Position numbers and translations under genes: made by a program. This document shows positions 19,390-27,921 of a stretch of DNA of 48,879 bases, piece by piece (position 1 is the first letter of the stretch; every line of letters starts with the position of its first letter). Under the pieces are notes generated by a model that had not been told where the DNA came from, ran no database searches, and saw only the letters and a program-made list of their open reading frames with translations. The DNA lies in NCBI GenBank assembly GCA_905221605.1, contig CAJNDS010000948.1:1-48879 (forward strand), given 5' to 3'. The DNA is from Symbiodinium natans. Lineage: Eukaryota; Sar; Dinophyceae; Suessiales; Symbiodiniaceae.

Positions 19390-19793
19390 CCCCCCCTCGA
19401 CACGGTGGGTGTCGGCTGGTCCACGCGCAAGTATTGCAGACAAAGCTCACAAGCAACTCGACGCTGCAGATTGCCTGGGTGGGTATTGCGCAGGGCGGGG
19501 CAATCGCTGCGAACATGGAAGGCGTATCCATGCCGCGTAGTGATAATTGCTCTCCGACTTTGTTCCACCGGAAGAAAGGTAAGAAGTTCACTCAAAGATA
19601 GAATATGGCTGTGACGCTGTCGATATTGCTGCACAAAGATTCCAGCGAGGAAGCTGCCAAGCATCGCCAAGGAAAACATCGCAAGGAAGGCGATCAAACT
19701 GACTTCCACCTGCTGCTGAGGAACCCATTGCATCCAGAGCTCTCGAACCCAAGTGCGCCTCACAGCGTTTTCAACCTCAACCATATCAGCCAT
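19356..19793 (-). CDS. Small 3' ORF: membrane helix plus H-x4-C-x16-C-x2-C motif
   Basis: A 145-residue frame with a true ATG at 19793. It has one strong hydrophobic segment at about residues 31-53 (SLIAFLAMFSLAMLGSFLAG), then basic residues, then a Cys/His motif H-x4-C-x16-C-x2-C at about residues 93-119. The last residues and the stop lie inside the 3' LTR, and the polypurine tract is coding. The same order and nearly the same motif spacing end the Pol of element B, where it is fused. It is likely a membrane-anchored zinc-binding accessory protein. No known family is recognised with certainty. It starts 75 bases after the stop of the preceding ORF in the same frame, so it may be a piece of a longer ancestral polyprotein. 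Confidence 0.7.
   Translation of the reverse strand: MADMVEVENAVRRTWVRELWMQWVPQQQVEVSLIAFLAMFSLAMLGSFLAGIFVQQYRQRHSHILSLSELLTFLPVEQSRRAIITTRHGYAFHVRSDCPALRNTHPGNLQRRVACELCLQYLRVDQPTPTVSRGGVEVRELCVIL
19390..19398 (-). other. Polypurine tract of element E
   Basis: On the minus strand GAGGGGGGG directly precedes the 3' LTR. Confidence 0.7.
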
Positions 19794-19868
19794 GGCACGT
19801 CCTATGCTCTATACACCGTACCGAAGGCAAAGTAAAGAGAGGAAAAACTTTGAGCAAATCTCGCGGTG

Positions 19869-20417
19869 TCATGCGTTTAACGCGTGCAAGAAAGCGTTCG
19901 TCAACTTCTCCGGGTAGTGTTGGGTATTCTTGAGATCGAAGTTGGCGGAATGTGGATGACCATCACCTGGGCACCGAAAGACCGACAAGCTGCGAGCAAC
20001 CGACTCCATCGTCGTGATGACACGCCAACGTTTGTAGATCAACTCGCCATCTCGACCACGCATGCCAAGCGAGCAACCGTCAACCAACACATCGTGCAAC
20101 ATGTACGGTCGCGACTGCAGAAAACGGATAGTCTGGTTCCATGACCAGTAAGCACAGGCTCGGGGCCACTCGATCGACCAAGCATGGACGTAGTCACACA
20201 GCGACATAAAAGCCTTCCACAGCTTCCTGTGTAGCGACCAGTGCCGTGCCAAGCGACCGCGTCTGTAGGCTGGATCACGTGCATGTAGATGCTGGTACAG
20301 ACAACCACCGGTGCACGGAGTACTAGCCCACAAGTAGACGAAACCCCCCCTGCGGATGTGGAGAGTGCAGATCTGTTGAAGCTGCGCTGTAGTGGCCGGG
20401 GCCGTCATCTGCCTCAC
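19869..20417 (-). CDS. Methyltransferase-like 3' domain of element E, frameshifted from pol
   Basis: A 182-codon frame, +1 to pol and overlapping its end by 95 bases. Visible motifs in order are WASTPCTGGC (PC at 20313-20318), SIEWPRAC (20166-20171 for EW), a VDGCSLG motif, and a GDGHPH-type end. The first part of the same domain, VVEFCAPPMSSML, is still in the pol frame at 20450-20500. The frame switch lies near 20345-20400, where a C7 run (20345-20351) is a likely slip site. Elements C and D carry the same motifs in one piece after RNase H. The E-F-C, P-C and E-W spacing resembles motifs I, IV and VI of cytosine-5 methyltransferases, but ENV is not kept, so catalysis is unproven. It is probably a broken remnant here. 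Confidence 0.7.
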   Translation of the reverse strand: MRQMTAPATTAQLQQICTLHIRRGGFVYLWASTPCTGGCLYQHLHARDPAYRRGRLARHWSLHRKLWKAFMSLCDYVHAWSIEWPRACAYWSWNQTIRFLQSRPYMLHDVLVDGCSLGMRGRDGELIYKRWRVITTMESVARSLSVFRCPGDGHPHSANFDLKNTQHYPEKLTNAFLHALNA

Positions 20418-23400
20418 TGACAGTCAACACACCAACCCAGGAGCACGCTCGCGACGCAGCCAACATGCTCGACATGGGAGGCGCACAGAACTCAACCACC
20501 AACCACTTTGCAAACTCCATCAAACGATACCGATCTGCAAGAGATACATGATCCTTGCCAGCCACAGCAGCACCAAGCAAGCCAACGAAACACGCCAACT
20601 CACCAACGCAAGCTGCAACAGTGACTTCGGACAAACCAAGGCTCAACATGTGTTTCAACGTAGTCCGGGCATCTAACGATTTTGTGAAGAGGTCGGCGAC
20701 GTTGGAGGCTCCTCGCACTCCGCAGATGAAGAGAAGTCGCTGTCGGAGCTGATCTTGTATAAAGCATGCTCTCAGATCTATATGTCTGACACGCCTCAAG
20801 CCGTCAGCCCTGCTGATGGCAATGGCGGCCTCGGAGTCGCAAAAGAGGTGCGGCGCGCACAACTCCTCCCATCCAAACACGTGGGAAATTGCCCTTCGGA
20901 TTGAAAGTGATTCTTTTGCTCCTTCAACCAATCCGTACAACTCCGACTCTGCTGAGCTAAGAGCAACAGCTTGTTGAAGCCGTGACCACGCTTTCAAGCA
21001 GAAACCACCAAGCATGATGCAACCACCGCTCACACTCTTGCGATCAACGCTCCTCTCACTGCCCCATGACGCATCCACGTAGCAATCCAACCGAAGGCTC
21101 CGTTCATCAACTGGATGGACGATTTGTCGAAAGTCCTGAACATGCCGAAGATACCGTAATACCATCCGCATCGCACGTTCATGCTTCTCACGTGGACTGG
21201 CCTGGCCTCGAGCTAGCATGGAAACATAATATGCTAGATCCACGCGCGTCATGGCCAACCATGAAAGGCGTCCCAGCGTAGAGCGATATCGAGCAGCAGC
21301 TTCTGAGCTCAACTCCCGCTCCAAGACTTCTTCTTCTCTGTCGTAAAGTTCTCGAAGATTCGGCGGCGTCGGACACGACTTCGGACTTTTCCCAAGTCCA
21401 AAACCCTCATAGATCTCCTGGTAGTACTCGCCTGCCATGCCAATCACCAAAGAGTCCTCGCCCTTCTTCCTGGTGATTTGACGACCAAGAAACGTGATTT
21501 GCTGATCACGATCCAAGTCAGCGGTCACCTTGATCTTCACCGCGCTCTTAAGCTTCTCCACCACGTAGTAGATGGCCTCGTCGCTGTCGCCGCTGATGAG
21601 GAGATCGTGTACGTAGCACAACACTGCCACCCTCTGTCCACCGAGAACCACACCTGAGAAGAGGCATGGCTCTGTCTCGCATGGAGTGAGGTCGCAGAGG
21701 CGCTTGAGGAGCTTTGCGAGATGACGAGCCCAGGTCTGGGCCGCGGCTCTCAACCCATAAAGAGCCTTGCGAAGTCGCATGAACCCAGGGCGTCCATTGG
21801 GACCGGTAACTCCAGCAGGGAGCCGCACCACCACCGTGCCGTCTTCTTCTTCTAACTCTGCGAACAAGAACGCCGTACTGACGTCGAGGCCTACGACGTT
21901 CTGCCTCTTCGAGCCGGCATAAAAGAGGAAGGTCCTCAATGCCTCGGCTGAGCTGGTCGCCGCAGAAATGCCAAGCTGAGCAGCCGTTGCTCCCTGGGCG
22001 AAATCACGCGCAACAACCCGACAACGGACCAGTGGTCTTTCTTTGCCGTCAACCCGCTCCAGCTTTGCATTTGACACCCATCTTGTGGATATCACTTTCT
22101 GCTTCGGATCCACATGCCAAATCACATCACCGACTGCAAGGGACTCAAGCGCACTCAACTCACGCAACATGCCTTCGTATGTCAGACCAAGGTCCAATGC
22201 ATGTCCGGTGACATCATCCTTGGAAGATGAGGGCATTTCAACCACAAGAGTCTCACCACCAAGCTTCACTGTCTGTCCTCCGGTACTGGGATTTGCAACA
22301 GCGGCGAAACCCAACGACTCACGGAACAAAACGTTGTTGACCATGGCATCGGACTCTGGCTCTGGCACCCGATCCAGGCTTTCTGGCTCAACTTCCATGA
22401 AGTCAGCCTCTTCTGAAGCTGCAGGTTCAACTCCAACAGGGTCTCCGAGACGAAGTTCACCCTCAAGCACCCCTTCAGGCAAGAAGGACTCACCGAGGCC
22501 TCGCTCTCCCTCATCTTCAGTCGGTTCATAGTCCTGCACATCATCAGGCAACTCCAACCCGACGTCAAGCTCACCAAAAGCACGCGAACCAAGATCACGC
22601 TCAACTCCTTCGATCTCCAACTCATGCTGGGCATCATCAAGCACAAACTGATTCGGATCAAAAGAGCTCTTCACGTACGCAGCGTATCTGTCGCGACACT
22701 TCTGAGTGTGCCACGCCTTGTCCGCCGGAACACCCCTCAATCGACACGCTCGACACCTCGGGGTCCTGCCATTTTCCTCGACCCATGATGCTGGCGGTCC
22801 GCGAGTCTCGGTGTTTGGGATTGGAAGATCACGCATGTTCCCTTGATCAGCCGCTGGCAAGCCACGCACAACGTCACCAGCACGCTCGGGCAACATACGG
22901 CAAATACCACGCAAGGCTGACAACTCAAAGGTCATGGGCACCAACATCCTGATTCGGGCTGACCGGGCAATCTTCAACGAACCATCCTTCAGTCGGAACT
23001 GCACCAGATGGCTGCCACCCGCGACTTCAGGGCCTAAGTAGGCAGCCTGTCCATATCTGCCCGTGATGAATTGTCGTAGACTCGGCGGAGGTGTGGCCAA
23101 GATTGACGCTCCCCAGACGTATATCGCCCGAGGCTGCCTCATAGTTCTTAAACTACGTTGTTCAGGAGTCATTGCCGATCCAGGCTGGATTTGGTAGCGG
23201 TTGTGTGCCTGAGCACAGTGAGAGAGAAGGAAGCTGACTCCTCTGCCACATGGCTCTAGGCCAACTTGCTCCAATCCGGCGCACAACGTGTTCGCGTTTT
23301 CCTTCAGTGTTCGGATGGCCCTCTCTGCGACCGGGGCGTGCCGACCAACCGGAACATCAGACACCTCAACCGCACCAACGGTCATGGTATCAGCAAAACC

Positions 23401-26400
23401 CTGAGCAAGGTTCTTCACTACCCCCTCAAGATCCGACTTCACGCAAACCGACAAGTCACGCGCTTCAACTCCAACCAAGCCAACACTACGTCCCCACGCC
23501 GACATCTCTCCAAGCATCACCTCACGCGCTGCTGCTCCACGCGGTCCTGAAACTTCACGGTACATCACTGTTCCGATGGCAAAGCAACCAACAAGCACCA
23601 ACACCAGGAACCAAATCCCCTTGTAGAAGAACTTGTCGATCTGAACCTCCTTTTGGGTTCCCTCTCCGGAATCCCTCTCGATTTTCCTAGCTGGTTCGAG
23701 ACCTCTACCACGCACGCAATGCTCACAGCTGGAATTAAAAGGAACATGACTTCGCAACACATGCTCACGGTGAACCTTTCCCCACAACTCCTGGTGAAGT
23801 AACTCCTGATCACCATGCAGCAACCACGCCTGGTCGCCGTCTGGGGCCGGTGCTTTCTCCTGATCAAGCTCACCAACACACACATGCTCAACCATGCCAC
23901 TCATGCCAACCATGCCACTCATGCCAACCATGCCACTCATGCCAACATCACAAGCACAAGCACAACCATCAAGCACATCAAGACTTTTGCTGCTCGCCAC
24001 TGCCTGGGAAGATCCTTTCTGGCTGACTGCACTCAGCGCTTTCAGTCCGTCACCACACTCCATCCACTCGAAGTAGGCGTTCCGGGATTGGTCGGTGGTG
24101 GTGGCAATGGCGATGTCTTTGGCGGCGTAGCTGGTGCCCGTGATGCGCTGGCCCTTGGCGATGTCGGATTCCTCGGCGGCGTGGGCAAGCGTCGACGTGG
24201 CGGAACCCGCGGAGGGGTAGGCAACCTCTCCGGGTACCCCGGGGAGTCGGCTTCCTTCCTCGGTGGGCTCGGGGGCTTTGCTTTCTCCTTGATGATCTCG
24301 GAGATAGTCGTCACAGTGTAGGGGGCCTTGCGGTCCAGGCACTGCAAAAAATGCTCCTTGAGGTGTTCCTCCAGCGTCCGTCTCTCTGGGCCCTTCTTCT
24401 CCTTTCGAAAGCGGTTCAAATCGGACCTTGCAGCTGACGTCATGCGGCTTTCCTTGAGCTTCTGCTTCTTCACTGCCCTTGAACTTGCACTCCACAACGT
24501 CAACCACGGCTGCTGGCGATCGGAACGAGGCACCAGCTTCACGGGGGTCCTCTTTGTCGACGAAGAGCTCGCTGCCTTTGGCATTCTCTTCACGAGGGGC
24601 TTCTGGGGCATCTTCTTCACTTTCGGCTTCTTTGGCATGGGCTTCTGCTGAGGAACTTTGGCGGGTCCTGGGGTCTCGATCTCGCCCGGCTTCAACACCA
24701 CCTGGGACTCGGCATCCGCGGGCACCAAGAGGATTGCGCCCTCTGTCTCCGTGGACGTAGCTGTGGCCAACCGGGTGCTCTCCTCGAAGTCCTCTTCTCC
24801 CACCGAGATTGAGGCCGCTTGAGTCGCAACGACTCTCCGGACCAGCTTCCCTTTGTCCTTCCCTTCCATGCGCCATTCCACTTCGCTTTCGCTGGAGGAG
24901 GCCATCTTCTCGGGCTGCGGAAGGCCTCGTACACGAGGGGTCTGCAATCTGCTGCGCTGCGCTCTGCTCTTGAGACACCAAACAGGCCCGTGCCACCGCA
25001 TGACTTTGCAACCAGCAACAATTGTTGGACCACACAGCCTTAAATTTAAAACCACCAGCTTGCACGTGGAGATGGGGGGCAAAAGAGACTGTCCAATTCC
25101 TATTCAGGAGTCGTCCTAGGCTCAGGAGATTAAATCGCACAGGTGCAACCAGGGCTTCGAACTCAACAACGATAGGACTGGATCTCTCAACGGCAAAGCA
25201 AACGCGAACCACAGCACTCTTCTGAACCCCTATGGAAGCACCCGTGGCAGTCACACAATCTCTACCAACATGCTCACTCAGGCTCAGCACTTGCACATGC
25301 TGCAGTGTCTCCTCGCTGATCAGGTGCGTCGACGCTCCGGAGTCCAGCAACCACCAGTCCATGGCTTCAGAGCTGCTACCATGTGTCACATGCGGGGCTG
25401 CCATGCTCATGTCATGAAAATAAAATTCACTCAATCCATGCTCACCAAGCATCGACGGGGCCTTCTCAAGCTCAACGGGGGTCTCTAGGCTTCCAAGCTG
25501 CGACGTTCCAAGCTCAACTGGGGCCTTCTCAAGCTCAACGGGGGTCTCTAGGCTTCCAAGCTGCGACGTTCCAAGCTCAACTGGGGCCTTCTCAAGCTCA
25601 ACGGGGGTCTCTAGGCTTCCAAGCTGCGATGTTCCAAGCTCAACTGGGGCCTTCTCAAGCTCAACGGGGGTCTCTAGGCTTCCAAGCTGCGAGGCTCCAA
25701 GCTCAACTGTGGCCTCTGAACTCTCCAACAACCACGACCTTCCAAAGGCTTCCCACTCACCATCGCTCAAGCTCGACTCATTGTCGGAATCTCCCTGAGC
25801 GATATCAAAGAACTCGCAACCAACTGCCACTGCAAACACGTGCGGGCCCTCCAAGGTCAAAGCCGCCAATTGCGGTTCGAGAAGCGTCGCTGCTGCCGCC
25901 ACACCTTTGGCCGCTTTCTTAGGGCATCGGTTTGAATAGTGCCCCAATTCATTGCAGTTGTAGCACTTCACGTTGGCACGCTTGTCGTGCTTTGGGTCAC
26001 TACCAGAGCTACCACCGCCCCCTTTCCCAGGGTCTTGAGTAGCGTTCCCCTTTCCACCTTTCTCTCCCTTCTTGTCATGCTTGTCCTTTCCTGAGCGACC
26101 TTTGTCCTTTCCCTTGTCCTTCCCTTTGTCCTTTCCTTTATCTTTCCCCTTTTCCTTCCCTTTGTCCTTCCCCTTTCCATCGCCCTTGAAGTTCAGCGGA
26201 TTTGCTATGTCGTTGTTGTTCCTGCGGTCTCGACCTCGCCCGGAATCGGCGAAGGTAAGGATCTTGATGTTTGCGTCGTAGAACTTGATCGCAGTCTCAA
26301 GCTCACTCATGGAGTCAATCTTCGCATGCAACAAGATGTACCTCTTCACATCCGCATCAAGACCTTTCAACACAATCATGCTCTGATCCGCTTCACTCAA

Positions 26401-27399
26401 CGCAAGGTCTGGGAACGCAGCAACAAGTCGACCATACTTTGCAAGCTCAACCTGCACGCTGCGAAACACTTCCAAAGGACGATCCTTCGTAGAGGCAGGG
26501 GGTTGGTATCTCAACATCTCTTCTCGCAAGGTCGAGGCTTCTATCCTCGAGCAAACCGACAGATCCTGATGCAAGCGCCTCAACGCCTCATAGCCTGCCG
26601 GAACACCAAGCTGTTCACGCTCAACTTGCTTCAAAATGTCAAGCCCACGGGAAAAGTTCGCAAAGGACTGCCGAAGGTAAAGGAACACTCTGGTACTCCT
26701 AATGCTCTCTCCTTTCGCCAAGTCTTTGTTCAAGATTGGCTTGTCTTTCACAAAACAAGCCTGCACTTCCGACGGTATCCTATCATCAAACAAGGCAATC
26801 CATGGCAAAAACACTTCAAGGTACTCAACCCATGCTTCGATCTCGGCACGCCGACCCTTGTTCATGCGTCCACCATCCAACATGGGCAACTTCGGCACAT
26901 ATGAGTCTGCCTTAGGATTCCTGATAGGAGCGCCGTTCCCATCATCAACCTCCATGGCATGGTCAACGCTGTCACTGATGCTACTCAAGCTACCAGCTCC
27001 CTTGCCTTTCTTCTCAGCACTTGCCCGGTCCTGGACCAGCTGCTGCACCAGCGACATTATTTGAGATATCTGCTGCTGCTGCTGCACTGTCTGAACCAAA
27101 AGCTGGGATCCCAGGCTGCCTGAACGGCAACGGGGTCCACTGCTGCAGGCGGTGGTGGCACCAAACCTGGTAGTGACATGAGTGAAGCCATTGCCGGTAT
27201 GGAGGTGCCCATAGCAGTTGGAGAACCAACCACCGGGCTTCCTGTGGGATGCACTGCACCCGACAAGTTCGACATCGGGCTGAAAAGCAACTCCACTACC
27301 GACAACGGGGTTCCTTGGTGGAACTGACGAGTGTCTGGACCCTGAAGGCCTCTCATGGGGAGGCTCAGCCCCTTCCAGACCAAGACAACTCAAGCACAC
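20323..27399 (-). CDS. Copia Gag-Pol polyprotein of element E
   Basis: 2,358 open codons, counted from 27399. The part upstream of about 27112 is probably not used, because the natural gag start is in another frame. Gag has a Gln-rich helix, a capsid-like helical region, Lys/Asp/Gly-rich repeats (about 407-440) and a CCHC knuckle (479-492). Protease shows LLDSGAS at 686. Integrase has H1213-x4-H and C-x2-C, then Asp1255, Asp1323, Glu1359 (D-x35-E). RT has YVHD at 1929-1932 in place of YVDD, so a catalytic Asp is missing. RNase H keeps YVDASW (Asp 2109), SSAESEL, FCDSEAA and NVADLFT. The last 60 residues start the methyltransferase-like domain and then run out of frame. Between about 24050 and 24960 this frame is compositionally odd and the +1 frame looks more protein-like. 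Confidence 0.92.
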   Translation of the reverse strand: MCLSCLGLEGAEPPHERPSGSRHSSVPPRNPVVGSGVAFQPDVELVGCSASHRKPGGWFSNCYGHLHTGNGFTHVTTRFGATTACSSGPRCRSGSLGSQLLVQTVQQQQQISQIMSLVQQLVQDRASAEKKGKGAGSLSSISDSVDHAMEVDDGNGAPIRNPKADSYVPKLPMLDGGRMNKGRRAEIEAWVEYLEVFLPWIALFDDRIPSEVQACFVKDKPILNKDLAKGESIRSTRVFLYLRQSFANFSRGLDILKQVEREQLGVPAGYEALRRLHQDLSVCSRIEASTLREEMLRYQPPASTKDRPLEVFRSVQVELAKYGRLVAAFPDLALSEADQSMIVLKGLDADVKRYILLHAKIDSMSELETAIKFYDANIKILTFADSGRGRDRRNNNDIANPLNFKGDGKGKDKGKEKGKDKGKDKGKDKGKDKGRSGKDKHDKKGEKGGKGNATQDPGKGGGGSSGSDPKHDKRANVKCYNCNELGHYSNRCPKKAAKGVAAAATLLEPQLAALTLEGPHVFAVAVGCEFFDIAQGDSDNESSLSDGEWEAFGRSWLLESSEATVELGASQLGSLETPVELEKAPVELGTSQLGSLETPVELEKAPVELGTSQLGSLETPVELEKAPVELGTSQLGSLETPVELEKAPSMLGEHGLSEFYFHDMSMAAPHVTHGSSSEAMDWWLLDSGASTHLISEETLQHVQVLSLSEHVGRDCVTATGASIGVQKSAVVRVCFAVERSSPIVVEFEALVAPVRFNLLSLGRLLNRNWTVSFAPHLHVQAGGFKFKAVWSNNCCWLQSHAVARACLVSQEQSAAQQIADPSCTRPSAAREDGLLQRKRSGMAHGREGQREAGPESRCDSSGLNLGGRRGLRGEHPVGHSYVHGDRGRNPLGARGCRVPGGVEAGRDRDPRTRQSSSAEAHAKEAESEEDAPEAPREENAKGSELFVDKEDPREAGASFRSPAAVVDVVECKFKGSEEAEAQGKPHDVSCKVRFEPLSKGEEGPRETDAGGTPQGAFFAVPGPQGPLHCDDYLRDHQGESKAPEPTEEGSRLPGVPGEVAYPSAGSATSTLAHAAEESDIAKGQRITGTSYAAKDIAIATTTDQSRNAYFEWMECGDGLKALSAVSQKGSSQAVASSKSLDVLDGCACACDVGMSGMVGMSGMVGMSGMVEHVCVGELDQEKAPAPDGDQAWLLHGDQELLHQELWGKVHREHVLRSHVPFNSSCEHCVRGRGLEPARKIERDSGEGTQKEVQIDKFFYKGIWFLVLVLVGCFAIGTVMYREVSGPRGAAAREVMLGEMSAWGRSVGLVGVEARDLSVCVKSDLEGVVKNLAQGFADTMTVGAVEVSDVPVGRHAPVAERAIRTLKENANTLCAGLEQVGLEPCGRGVSFLLSHCAQAHNRYQIQPGSAMTPEQRSLRTMRQPRAIYVWGASILATPPPSLRQFITGRYGQAAYLGPEVAGGSHLVQFRLKDGSLKIARSARIRMLVPMTFELSALRGICRMLPERAGDVVRGLPAADQGNMRDLPIPNTETRGPPASWVEENGRTPRCRACRLRGVPADKAWHTQKCRDRYAAYVKSSFDPNQFVLDDAQHELEIEGVERDLGSRAFGELDVGLELPDDVQDYEPTEDEGERGLGESFLPEGVLEGELRLGDPVGVEPAASEEADFMEVEPESLDRVPEPESDAMVNNVLFRESLGFAAVANPSTGGQTVKLGGETLVVEMPSSSKDDVTGHALDLGLTYEGMLRELSALESLAVGDVIWHVDPKQKVISTRWVSNAKLERVDGKERPLVRCRVVARDFAQGATAAQLGISAATSSAEALRTFLFYAGSKRQNVVGLDVSTAFLFAELEEEDGTVVVRLPAGVTGPNGRPGFMRLRKALYGLRAAAQTWARHLAKLLKRLCDLTPCETEPCLFSGVVLGGQRVAVLCYVHDLLISGDSDEAIYYVVEKLKSAVKIKVTADLDRDQQITFLGRQITRKKGEDSLVIGMAGEYYQEIYEGFGLGKSPKSCPTPPNLRELYDREEEVLERELSSEAAARYRSTLGRLSWLAMTRVDLAYYVSMLARGQASPREKHERAMRMVLRYLRHVQDFRQIVHPVDERSLRLDCYVDASWGSERSVDRKSVSGGCIMLGGFCLKAWSRLQQAVALSSAESELYGLVEGAKESLSIRRAISHVFGWEELCAPHLFCDSEAAIAISRADGLRRVRHIDLRACFIQDQLRQRLLFICGVRGASNVADLFTKSLDARTTLKHMLSLGLSEVTVAACVGELACFVGLLGAAVAGKDHVSLADRYRLMEFAKWLVVEFCAPPMSSMLAASRACSWVGVLTVSEADDGPGHYSAASTDLHSPHPQGGFRLLVG
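21604..21615 (-). other. RT active-site motif YVHD (catalytic Asp lost)
   Basis: The four codons TAC GTA CAC GAT encode Tyr-Val-His-Asp. All other copies in the window read YVDD. One base change (GAC to CAC at 21607-21609) explains it. Confidence 0.85.
23893..23946 (-). repeat. 18-bp tandem repeat, three copies
   Basis: ATGCCAACCATGCCACTC-type units encode Gly-Met-Ser-Gly-Met-Val three times in the Pol linker before integrase. Confidence 0.8.
24042..24905 (-). CDS. Putative accessory ORF in +1 frame inside pol of element E
   Basis: About 288 codons from the ATG at 24905; the frame is open back to 25082. It lies between protease and integrase, +1 to pol, which also stays open. The product is very basic: PKKPKVKKMPQKPLVKRM resembles nuclear localisation signals, a charged helix follows (RRTLEEHLKEHFLQCL), and the C-terminus is Pro/Arg-rich (RLPTPPRVPPRR). 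It ends in a single stop at 24042. Codon content looks more natural than the pol frame over the same bases. Two readings are possible: a real overlapping gene, or the true pol linker displaced by two compensating indels near 24960 and 24050. I do not recognise a family. Confidence 0.5.
   Translation of the reverse strand: MASSSESEVEWRMEGKDKGKLVRRVVATQAASISVGEEDFEESTRLATATSTETEGAILLVPADAESQVVLKPGEIETPGPAKVPQQKPMPKKPKVKKMPQKPLVKRMPKAASSSSTKRTPVKLVPRSDRQQPWLTLWSASSRAVKKQKLKESRMTSAARSDLNRFRKEKKGPERRTLEEHLKEHFLQCLDRKAPYTVTTISEIIKEKAKPPSPPRKEADSPGYPERLPTPPRVPPRRRLPTPPRNPTSPRASASRAPATPPKTSPLPPPPTNPGTPTSSGWSVVTD
25470..25715 (-). repeat. 63-bp tandem repeat, about four copies, in pol of E
   Basis: Each unit encodes 21 residues (ELGTSQLGSLETPVELEKAP), located between the Gag zinc knuckle and the protease motif. 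Copies are nearly identical, implying recent expansion. Confidence 0.92.
26085..26185 (-). repeat. Short tandem repeats coding Gly-Lys-Asp-Lys in Gag of E
   Basis: Repeated 12-bp units give a (GKDK)n stretch just upstream of the CCHC knuckle. This is a basic RNA-binding tail, comparable to the Lys/Gly-rich stretch after the knuckle in elements C and D. Confidence 0.75.
27108..27356 (-). CDS. Gag N-terminal start of element E, frameshifted
   Basis: About 83 codons from the ATG at 27356, 85 bases after the primer site. The frame ends in QAAWDPSF at a TTTT run (plus-strand 27108-27111). From there the long pol frame continues sensibly with LVQTVQQQQQ. One missing T would account for the switch, so this is most likely the true Gag start cut by a one-base deletion or a sequencing error. 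The residues are Pro/Met/Ser-rich with no fold recognised. Confidence 0.6.
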
Positions 27400-27440
27400 A
27401 CCAAGTCAGCGTATTGGGCTCACTTTCTTTGCAACAGAGC

Positions 27441-27456
27441 CCACGCTCCGCTACCA
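27441..27456 (-). promoter_or_regulatory. Primer-binding site of E, initiator tRNA-Met-like
   Basis: TGGTAGCGGAGCGTGG follows the LTR directly. Its complement ends CTCCGCTACCA, close to the acceptor end of eukaryotic initiator tRNA-Met (CTCTGCTACCA in human). Elements C and D share the first 15 bases although their LTRs are unrelated. Confidence 0.75.
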
Positions 27457-27829
27457 CGTTAAAAACCCAAGATGCCAAGCAAGGCACCAAGGATACAACC
27501 AAGCCAACTCACACAAGTTCAAACCAAGCAAGCAAGCTCAGACACTCGGACAACACTTCTGTTTTGGCTTGCAGCACTCACATCAGTACTCGTCCCTTGG
27601 GCCAAAGTGGAAAACGTATCACAGCTCTCCAACTTGACAGCTCGGCTTAAAAGACAGACGAGAGTGGTTCCCTACGAGGCAAAACGTTCCTGCACCGCTA
27701 ATCGTACTCAGGCTACTGGGAAAACTTCAAAAGCTGAACAGACTCCAAGCTATGCACACAAAACTGCAAACTGCAAAACTCACCGTATCGCACCCTCACA
27801 GGATGACGCACAGTTCTCGAACTTCTACA
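27457..27829 (-). repeat. 5' LTR of element E (373 bp)
   Basis: Minus-strand TGTAGAAG...TTTTTAACG, matching 18986-19389 apart from about five substitutions and a 31-bp gap. Confidence 0.93.
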
Positions 27830-27834
27830 AAAAA
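27830..27834. repeat. Target-site duplication of element E, high-coordinate side
   Basis: AAAAA, partner of 18981-18985. The 82 bp from here to 27916 hold no recognisable feature. Confidence 0.6.
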
Positions 27835-27916
27835 TGCTGAAGGATGCTGGGCTTGCTAATCTTCCCCCATTGGAGAGTTGAGCTTGCGTGGAGGCCACTT
27901 TCTTTTGACAACTTTC

Positions 27917-27921
27917 CACTT
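27917..27921. repeat. Target-site duplication of element C, left
   Basis: CACTT directly before the TGTGAAAG start of the LTR, repeated exactly at 37364-37368. Confidence 0.93.

Larger units (their letters stand above)
18986..27829 (-). mobile_element. Copia element E, complete but mutated
   Basis: The 8.84-kb element on the minus strand has a 5' LTR at 27457-27829, a TGG-type primer site, a gag start, one long Gag-Pol frame, two small 3' ORFs, a polypurine tract and a 3' LTR at 18986-19389. The LTRs differ by about five substitutions and a 31-bp indel. Both outer ends border AAAAA. Frame breaks in gag and in the 3' domain, and loss of one RT catalytic Asp, suggest it cannot move alone. Confidence 0.93.
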
